The notes below the pieces were generated by a model. That model searched no databases, was not told where the DNA came from, and saw only the letters and a program-made list of their open reading frames with translations. Below, piece by piece: positions 33,835 through 39,765 of a stretch of 39,765 nt of DNA (its first letter is position 1; every line of letters starts with the position of its first letter). Both the position numbers and the translations under genes were made by a program. Source of the stretch: Treponema sp. (lineage in GTDB: Bacteria > Spirochaetota > Spirochaetia > Treponematales > Treponemataceae); contig JAFUYH010000014.1 in NCBI GenBank assembly GCA_017470605.1, positions 1 to 39,765 on the forward strand, in the 5' to 3' direction.

Positions 33835-34947
33835 ATGAAAGGCAAATCTAGGGAACCAGAACAGCTTACAGCAAGCAGCGTCATCGTAACAAACAACATA
33901 ACAGGATACATGGACAAAATCTGTCTTGGGCTTTGCATTTCCCTGCTGTTTGTGCTTTTGAGTGAAATCTGTATGTTCTGCATAATCAGATTCATTTCTG
34001 GAGATATTTCCGGCGACCCCTTATTTATTTCTGCCAGATGGATTCCAGATTTTTCCTATATAAAGCGTCATATTATTATTCCAAACCTAATAAACTGGAT
34101 TGTCTATTTCATATTTCTTTTCTTCTATAAAAAAGCAAATTTTAAGATGAAAAAAGTATGTATCTGCAGTGTTTATCTGATTGTTGCATCCGTTTATGCC
34201 TTTGAACACTGGGGATTTATTTTTCTTTCTGTAATTTACTGCATTCCTGTAATTCTTTCCTGCCCCCTTGGAAAGAAAACCCACATAAGGGTTTTTATTG
34301 CCTGCATAATTCTTCAGGCGGCATACTGCGTTTATCAGTATTCAATAATTCATTCAACATACAATATTCTGGTTTCCATGCTTTCGCTTGCAATTCTTGT
34401 TGCAGTATTTTTTATTACACTCAGCATCTATAACACTCTGATGACTGCTCTTGCTGACGTAAAGGACTATGAAAAACTCAACACAGAATTAAAAGTACGT
34501 CTCTATCATGATAATCTTACCGGTGCCTACAGTAAATCTGCATTAATGAATGAAAGCGCTTCTATTTCTTCTTATGCCTGTATTGGTTTTATTGATTTGG
34601 ATAATTTCAAGGAAATTAACGATACTTACGGGCATGATATTGGTGATGAAATTCTAAAAACTCTTGTTCAGACTTTTCAAAAAAACGGCGAAATTGTATT
34701 CCGCTACGGTGGTGATGAATTTATTGTCCTTTCCCATGTATTTAAGGATGAATTTACAGCAAAACTTGGAAAACTAAAGTCTGAATTTATTTCTAAATGC
34801 GAAATAAACTATCATCTGACGGCAACATTTTCTGCCGGAGTTGTAGAAATTAAAACTGATACAGACTTAACGGCTCTTTTAAAAGAATCTGACAAATTGA
34901 TGTATACTGCAAAAAACAGCGGAAAAAACAAGGTTCAGGCAAAATAA
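33835..34947 (+). CDS. Membrane diguanylate cyclase (GGDEF)
   Basis: A 370-aa protein with five or six N-terminal membrane segments (about 28-52, 80-98, 106-122, 127-143, 150-168, 176-200) and a GGDEF domain (about 215-370). The active site is intact: FIDLDNFKEINDTYGHDIGD and GGDEF (292-296). The inhibitory RxxD site is replaced by KNGE, so feedback by c-di-GMP is probably weak. The ligand of the membrane part is unknown. GGGG lies about 8 nt before ATG, and a perfect -10 TATAAT is at 33812-33817 without a clear -35. Divergent from the SDR operon, monocistronic. Confidence 0.92.
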   Translation: MKGKSREPEQLTASSVIVTNNITGYMDKICLGLCISLLFVLLSEICMFCIIRFISGDISGDPLFISARWIPDFSYIKRHIIIPNLINWIVYFIFLFFYKKANFKMKKVCICSVYLIVASVYAFEHWGFIFLSVIYCIPVILSCPLGKKTHIRVFIACIILQAAYCVYQYSIIHSTYNILVSMLSLAILVAVFFITLSIYNTLMTALADVKDYEKLNTELKVRLYHDNLTGAYSKSALMNESASISSYACIGFIDLDNFKEINDTYGHDIGDEILKTLVQTFQKNGEIVFRYGGDEFIVLSHVFKDEFTAKLGKLKSEFISKCEINYHLTATFSAGVVEIKTDTDLTALLKESDKLMYTAKNSGKNKVQAK

Positions 34948-34980
34948 AATACCAGACGGCAGACAGACAGAGCTCAGGGC

Positions 34981-35709
34981 TCAGGGTAGATACAGGCTCT
35001 GTATGTTTTTCATGGCAGCAAAGAGCCGCTCTTTTTTGGACTCATCACCATCTGTTAAAGCCTCAAGTTTTGCCCTGGCCTCTTTGCGCCCGGAATTATC
35101 CTGATAGTTACAGGTGCAGGTATAGCCTGCATAACCTCCGGTCTTTGATTCTTCTATCAGGCGGGCTTCGCTTACATAACAAAGAGGCCGGATTATTGTA
35201 ACAGGAAAGTTGTCATATTTCAGCCGTGGCGGCATGGAGGCAAACTCCCCTTTATTCAGCATATTCATTAAAAGCGTTTCCAGAATATCATCCATGTGGT
35301 GACCAAGAGCAATCTTGTTATAGCCATGCTCAATCGCGTAATTCAAAAGCTCAGTGCGGCGCTGGGTAGAACACCACCAGCAGCTCATCTTCTGCCCGGG
35401 CTTTACCCGCTCCAAAACATTTACATTGAGCTGCTCAAAAGGTACGCCCCACTCGAAGAACTTGCCCAGAATCCCCTCAGGAAAATCCGGCGCAAAATCA
35501 GACTTTATAAAAAGCGCCTTATATTCAAAACCTGTATCAGCAGTCCCCTTCTTTGCAGGCCGTCTGGCCCGGTCAGAAAAATATTTTATGAGGGCAGTAG
35601 AGTCTTTTCCACCACTCGCCCCTACCAGAATACGGTCACCTTTTTCTATGAGATTATAATCAAAAACAGCTTTATCTATGAGGCTGGAAAGCCTGGGGGA
35701 TTTTTTCAT
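34981..35709 (-). CDS. TtcA-like tRNA 2-thiolation ATPase
   Basis: A 242-aa PP-loop enzyme of the TtcA/TtuA family. Seen: the P-loop GASGGKDSTAL (30-40), CWWCSTQRR with Cys110 and Cys113, LGHHMDDILETLLMN (about 134-149), and a late Cys pair CTCNYQ (Cys198, Cys200). TtcA binds an iron-sulfur cluster through such cysteines and makes 2-thiocytidine at tRNA position 32. Function in this organism is inferred from the family. ATG at 35709 lacks an SD; an extended -10 (TGT then TATAAT) ends 6 nt upstream, a leaderless arrangement. Confidence 0.9.
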   Translation of the reverse strand: MKKSPRLSSLIDKAVFDYNLIEKGDRILVGASGGKDSTALIKYFSDRARRPAKKGTADTGFEYKALFIKSDFAPDFPEGILGKFFEWGVPFEQLNVNVLERVKPGQKMSCWWCSTQRRTELLNYAIEHGYNKIALGHHMDDILETLLMNMLNKGEFASMPPRLKYDNFPVTIIRPLCYVSEARLIEESKTGGYAGYTCTCNYQDNSGRKEARAKLEALTDGDESKKERLFAAMKNIQSLYLP

Positions 35710-35715
35710 GCCTGT

Positions 35716-35744
35716 ATTATAACATCAGCTGCTTTCAATGGAAA
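35716..35744 (-). promoter_or_regulatory. Promoter of the TtcA-like gene, leaderless geometry
   Basis: TTTCCA (35744-35739), a 17-nt spacer ending in TGT, and TATAAT (35721-35716), 6 nt before ATG. It lies inside the antisense strand of the DUF4143 relic. Confidence 0.6.
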
Positions 35745-35890
35745 GCATATCAAAAAATCTTGGGCGTTCCATTGTAAAAACTCCAAAGCTTTATTTTACA
35801 GACACAGAAGAAAAGCTTTCTGCAAATACACGAAAGTATGTTTCGCTCCGAGAAAAAAAAAAGACACCTCCGAATGGAAGTGTCTTTTAA
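35723..35890 (+). pseudogene. Relic of a DUF4143/AAA-type ATPase gene
   Basis: The open frame from 35723 to the TAA at 35888 reads HQLLSMESISKNLGRSIVKT and then PKLYFTDTEEKL. Residues up to FTDT match the conserved core of DUF4143 (often written PY-x2-N-x-GKR-x-VK-x-PKLYF-x-DTGL), found at the C-terminal half of ATP-binding proteins with AAA_14 plus DUF4143. The ATPase part and the rest of DUF4143 are missing, and a stop precedes the piece at 35720. The second half after FTDT has no similarity that I see. It is a decayed remnant, perhaps with an adopted new end. It now carries the TtcA promoter on its other strand. Confidence 0.6.
35853..35888 (-). terminator. Intrinsic terminator after the GGGtGRT gene
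   Basis: On the minus strand AAAAGACAC (35888-35880) pairs with GTGTCTTTT (35867-35859), with TCC/GGA inside and a 4-nt loop, followed by ten T (35862-35853). It ends the transcript from 37685. Confidence 0.9.
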
Positions 35891-35893
35891 TAT

Positions 35894-35936
35894 GGTGGTT
35901 TCGATACACCGCTTCGCGGCACTCAACCACCGTGGT
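35894..35936. repeat. Palindromic REP-like element
   Basis: Outer arms GGTGGTT (35894-35900) and AACCACC (35925-35931) enclose a hairpin CCGC-TTC-GCGG (35909-35919). The right arm can instead pair with GGTG just after it (35933-35936). The piece is GC-rich against its surroundings and lies in the 3' untranslated part of the GGGtGRT operon. Its shape is that of dispersed palindromic repeats in bacterial genomes; no other copy is seen here. Confidence 0.55.
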
Positions 35937-35942
35937 GTTCAA

Positions 35943-36980
35943 TTAGAAAGAACCAGCTACAGCAACAGCGCACGCAACAGTACATCCTACCATAGGGTTG
36001 TTACCCATTCCCATGAAGCCCATCATTTCTACGTGAGCTGGTACTGATGAAGAACCTGCGAACTGTGCATCTGAGTGCATACGTCCGAGAGTATCAGTAA
36101 AGCCGTAAGAAGCTGGACCTGCAGCCATGTTATCAGGATGGAGTGTACGACCTGTACCACCACCAGAAGCTACAGAGAAGTATTTCTTACCTGCAAGGAG
36201 ACGTTCCTTCTTGTAAGTACCAGCTACTGGGTGCTGGAAACGTGTTGGGTTTGTTGAGTTACCAGTGATAGAAACATCAACATCCTCGTGCCACATGATT
36301 GCAACACCTTCGCGTACATCGTCAGCACCGTAGCACTTTACGATAAGGCGGTCTGGGTTTGAACCATAAGGGATTTCCTTAACAACCTTAAGAGCCTTGT
36401 CTGTACCTTCGCCGTTGAAATAGTCGAATTCTGTCTGAACATAAGTAAAGCCGTTGATGCGTGAAATAATCTGAGCAGCGTCTTTTCCAAGACCGTTCAA
36501 AATAACGCGGAGCTTGTTCTTGCGAACCTTGTTAGCGTTAGCTGCAATCTTAATAGCACCTTCAGCAGCAGCGAAAGATTCGTGTCCTGCAAGGAATGCA
36601 AAGCACTGTGTTTCTTCTGAAAGAAGACGAGCGCCCAAGTTTCCGTGACCAAGACCTACCTTGCGGTCATCAGCTACAGAACCTGGCAGACAGAAGGCCT
36701 GGAGTCCCTTACCGATGTTAGCGGCAGCTGTAGAACCAGTCTTGTCACCAGTTTTTTCTGCTTCTTTGATTGCGATTGCAGAGCCAAGTACATAAGCCCA
36801 TTTTGCATCTTCAAAACAAATCTGCTGTGTAGACTGACAGATTTCATAAGGGTCAAAACCGCGAGCCTTACAAAGGTCACGAGCTTCGTTCAAGCCAGCC
36901 TCACCTTCTTTAAAACCATATTCTTTAAGAGCCTTATTCACCTGAGGAATGCGGCCTTCAAAATCTTCAAATAATGCCAT
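35943..36980 (-). CDS. GGGtGRT family protein
   Basis: A 345-aa protein of the family named for its GGGtGRT motif, here ASGGGTGRTLHPDNMAAGP with GGGTGRT at 273-279. It has several conserved Gly-rich or Cys-bearing stretches (GLGHGNLGARLLSEETQCFAF about 109-129; the C-terminus GNNPMVGCTVACAVAVAGSF). The function is not established. It starts 3 nt after the Fe-S-scaffold-like gene, and the two are a conserved pair in anaerobes, so they probably work together in a metal-cluster-dependent process. Codon choice looks like that of well-expressed genes (compare enolase). Not membrane bound, no signal peptide. An intrinsic terminator and a palindromic repeat follow. Confidence 0.9.
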   Translation of the reverse strand: MALFEDFEGRIPQVNKALKEYGFKEGEAGLNEARDLCKARGFDPYEICQSTQQICFEDAKWAYVLGSAIAIKEAEKTGDKTGSTAAANIGKGLQAFCLPGSVADDRKVGLGHGNLGARLLSEETQCFAFLAGHESFAAAEGAIKIAANANKVRKNKLRVILNGLGKDAAQIISRINGFTYVQTEFDYFNGEGTDKALKVVKEIPYGSNPDRLIVKCYGADDVREGVAIMWHEDVDVSITGNSTNPTRFQHPVAGTYKKERLLAGKKYFSVASGGGTGRTLHPDNMAAGPASYGFTDTLGRMHSDAQFAGSSSVPAHVEMMGFMGMGNNPMVGCTVACAVAVAGSF

Positions 36981-36983
36981 TTT

Positions 36984-37685
36984 CTACTCCTTTCTTGGGT
37001 CAATAAGGCGAACCATACCCTGATCTGCTGTTACACGACCATAGTGAGTGCGAGCACCTGCAATTGCTTCTTCAGCTGGTTTTCCAGCCTTGAGAGCGTC
37101 CATCAATTTACCAAAGTTGATACAGTTGTAACCGATAATCTGATTGTCCTTATCAATTGCACAAGTCTCAACATAACCTTCTGTCATTTCAAGGTAGCGA
37201 GGGCCAGTCTTGCGTGTAGCAAACATTGTACCTACCTGAGAGCGGAGGTTCTTTCCGAGGTCTTCAAGAGAAGCACCAACTTTAAGTCCGTCCTTAGAGT
37301 AAGCAGACTGTGAACGACCGTAAACAATCTGGAGGAAAAGCTCGCGCATAGCTGTGTTGATAGCATCGCAAACGAGGTCAGTGTTCAATGCTTCAAGAAG
37401 AGTTTTTCCGATGAGGATTTCAGAAGCCATAGCAGCTGAGTGAGTCATACCAGAACAACCGATAGTCTCAACCAATGCTTCTTCAATGATTCCCTGTTTG
37501 ATGTTCAAAGAAAGCTTGCAGGCTCCCTGCTGTGGTGCACACCAGCCGATACCGTGTGTGAATCCAGAAACATCTTCAATTTTCTTAACCTTTACCCATT
37601 CTCCCTCTTCCGGGATTGGGGCAGGTCCATGATATGCGCCTTTTGCCAAAGGACACATGTGTTCCACTTCTGCAGTGTATGTCAT
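36984..37685 (-). CDS. NifU/IscU-like iron-sulfur scaffold family protein paired with GGGtGRT
   Basis: A 233-aa cytosolic protein annotated in the family as an iron-sulfur cluster assembly scaffold. Candidate cluster ligands are Cys49 (GIGWCAPQQG), Cys56 (GACKLS) and Cys77 (ETIGCSGMTHSAAMASEIL), the last in a segment like the NifU_N fold; Cys11 and Cys106 are also present. It is longer than IscU (about 130 aa) and has its own C-terminal part (RTHYGRVTADQGMVRLIDP). TAGGAG precedes the ATG by about 7 nt; a TATAAT lies further upstream on the minus strand (about 37734-37739). First gene of the operon, with GGGtGRT 3 nt later. It is divergent from enolase, with 200 bp between. Confidence 0.87.
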   Translation of the reverse strand: MTYTAEVEHMCPLAKGAYHGPAPIPEEGEWVKVKKIEDVSGFTHGIGWCAPQQGACKLSLNIKQGIIEEALVETIGCSGMTHSAAMASEILIGKTLLEALNTDLVCDAINTAMRELFLQIVYGRSQSAYSKDGLKVGASLEDLGKNLRSQVGTMFATRKTGPRYLEMTEGYVETCAIDKDNQIIGYNCINFGKLMDALKAGKPAEEAIAGARTHYGRVTADQGMVRLIDPRKE

Positions 37686-37797
37686 GTTTTGCTCCTATAA
37701 AATTTAATTCCACCAGAAATTGCCAGTCTGCCGGAATTATAAATATATACTGTAGATAAAATATCATTTAGTAACAGATTTTTCAATAAGCAAAGAA

Positions 37798-37851
37798 TTG
37801 ACACTTTAGTTAGATTACACTAACATAGTATTTTGGTTAGTTAAATCTAAC
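37798..37851 (+). promoter_or_regulatory. Enolase promoter with two dyad operators
   Basis: TTGACA (37798-37803), a 17-nt spacer and TAACAT (37821-37826). Two copies of GTTAG-N6-CTAAC lie at 37809-37824 and 37836-37851, centres 27 bp apart, each followed by ATAGTA. The first covers the spacer and the start of the -10, the second the region just after the start (near 37833), as repressor sites do. The regulator is not in the window as far as I can tell. The 200-bp gap also serves the GGGtGRT operon. Confidence 0.65.
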
Positions 37852-37858
37852 ATAGTAA

Positions 37859-39205
<1,347 letters not shown>

Positions 39206-39223
39206 TGCAAAATACTAAAACAT

Positions 39224-39256
39224 AAAAAGGGGATGCCTAAGTGGCATCCCCTTTTT
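39224..39256. terminator. Bidirectional terminator between eno and the SPOR gene
   Basis: A 14-bp perfect stem, AAAAAGGGGATGCC (39224-39237) and its complement (39243-39256), with a 5-nt loop. It has five A before and five T after, so it serves both convergent genes. Confidence 0.93.
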
Positions 39257-39272
39257 CATTCTCTTCTTTTTA

Positions 39273-39765
39273 TTATTTTATCTTACGAAGGAAAGCATCC
39301 TTATAGCCATAAGCCTTAAATCTTGCAAGAACTACAGCATATTCATCCATTGAAACAGGCCCGATAAGAACCTGCTTTCTGGCTCCACTTGCAAGCGGAA
39401 CAATTGTAATTGGATAATTTCCGCTGTATCTGTTTACAATTTCCATGATGTTTTCATCAATAGAAAGTGTTGCAATCTGGATGTAGTAGGCTCCGCTCTT
39501 CAAATCGCTAAGGCCATCTACCATGTATTTGCTATAGCTGTTGTCTGTCATTTCGTAGCTTTCTGACTCATCAACAGGAGCTGGCACTACAGGAGCCGGT
39601 GCTGGTGCAGGAGCAGGAACCTCTGGTTCAGGTTCTTCTTCTACAGGAGCAGGAGCAGGAGCTGGAGCAGGTGCTGGCGCCGGTTCAGAAGTTACAGGAA
39701 CAAGCACGATTGCAGCGTATTCATCGTAATCATCTTCTTCATCTTCCTCTGTCTCTGTCTCTGTC
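39273..39765 (-). CDS. SPOR-domain protein, cut by the right edge
   Basis: The frame stays open to base 39764, so the N-terminus is outside the window; at least 163 residues are seen. They begin with a Thr/Glu repeat and an acidic Asp/Glu stretch, then a Pro-Ala repeat region (about 30-75 of the visible part, PAPAPAPAPAPVEEEPEPE), then a SPOR-type domain (last 75 residues: GAYYIQIATLSIDENIMEI and RKQVLIGPVSMDEYAVVLARF). SPOR domains bind denuded peptidoglycan at division sites; the Pro-Ala part would span the periplasm. A GTG at 39707 looks like a start but lies inside this frame. Terminator at 39224. Confidence 0.82.
   Translation of the reverse strand, partial: TETETEEDEEDDYDEYAAIVLVPVTSEPAPAPAPAPAPAPVEEEPEPEVPAPAPAPAPVVPAPVDESESYEMTDNSYSKYMVDGLSDLKSGAYYIQIATLSIDENIMEIVNRYSGNYPITIVPLASGARKQVLIGPVSMDEYAVVLARFKAYGYKDAFLRKIK

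Noticed and set aside
35296..35946. A 216-aa plus-strand frame across the TtcA-like gene and the gap after it
   Set aside because: It runs antisense to the P-loop and Cys motifs of the TtcA-like gene and through the terminator and palindrome; no family resemblance.
39590..39690. Pro-Ala repeat and the GTCTCT repeats at the right edge as DNA tandem repeats
   Set aside because: They are in frame and encode the Pro-Ala linker and Thr-Glu repeat of the SPOR protein.

Overview
The window looks like chromosomal DNA of a host-associated Treponema (Spirochaetota). The support is AT-rich, A/T-ending codon use, a UPF0164 (FadL-like) outer membrane protein, very large periplasmic sensor proteins of spirochaete type, the infC-rpmI-rplT-zapA order, several c-di-GMP proteins, and a GGGtGRT/NifU-like gene pair. 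I see no phage, transposase, CRISPR array or tRNA gene. Most of it reads as ordinary core genome with relics and structured intergenic pieces between the genes.

Layout. 1-3.2 kb: a strong rRNA-type promoter firing off the left edge, an AraC regulator divergent from an orphan sugar-type binding lipoprotein, then a DJ-1/PfpI protein. 3.2-11.3 kb (minus): a three-gene, translationally coupled operon encoding a 1029-aa secreted repeat protein, a 1552-aa propeller/Ig/HAMP/PP2C sensor phosphatase and a small coiled-coil protein. 11.3-15.2 kb: a UPF0164 protein, then a GH57-like/DUF4912 pair, then a 371-bp gap that holds a candidate structured RNA with its own terminator. 15.2-22.4 kb: a degenerate HD-GYP protein, an aldo/keto-reductase-like protein and glycyl-tRNA synthetase, a double-SBP_bac_3 diguanylate cyclase, and a dihydrouridine synthase. 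22.5-27.9 kb: DUF975-sppA, a THUMP-type methyltransferase, and the run infC-rpmI-rplT-zapB-like-zapA-DUF188. 27.9-34.9 kb: GAF-HD-GYP, an NOL1/NOP2/Sun methyltransferase with a GH3 lipoprotein, pncB, an SDR with a frameshifted small gene before it, and a membrane diguanylate cyclase. 35-39.8 kb: a TtcA-like protein, a relic of a DUF4143 ATPase, a palindromic repeat, the GGGtGRT pair, enolase with a two-copy dyad operator, and a SPOR-domain protein cut by the right edge.

How parts work together. Four proteins bear on c-di-GMP: two GGDEF proteins lacking the RxxD inhibitory site, one HD-GYP with all usual residues and one with altered metal ligands. The minus-strand 3.2-11.3 kb operon looks like an envelope-sensing PP2C pathway. 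Initiation falls into two classes. Some genes have Shine-Dalgarno (SD) sites. Others, mostly first genes of transcription units, have a -10 box only 6-9 nt before ATG and no SD, which suggests leaderless transcripts.

The most noteworthy items are the structured RNA at about 14964-15147, the GGGtGRT/scaffold pair, the enolase operators, the leaderless-promoter pattern, and a run of probable pseudoenzymes (GH57-like, HD-GYP-like, AKR-like). All calls come from reading the sequence; no database search was run.
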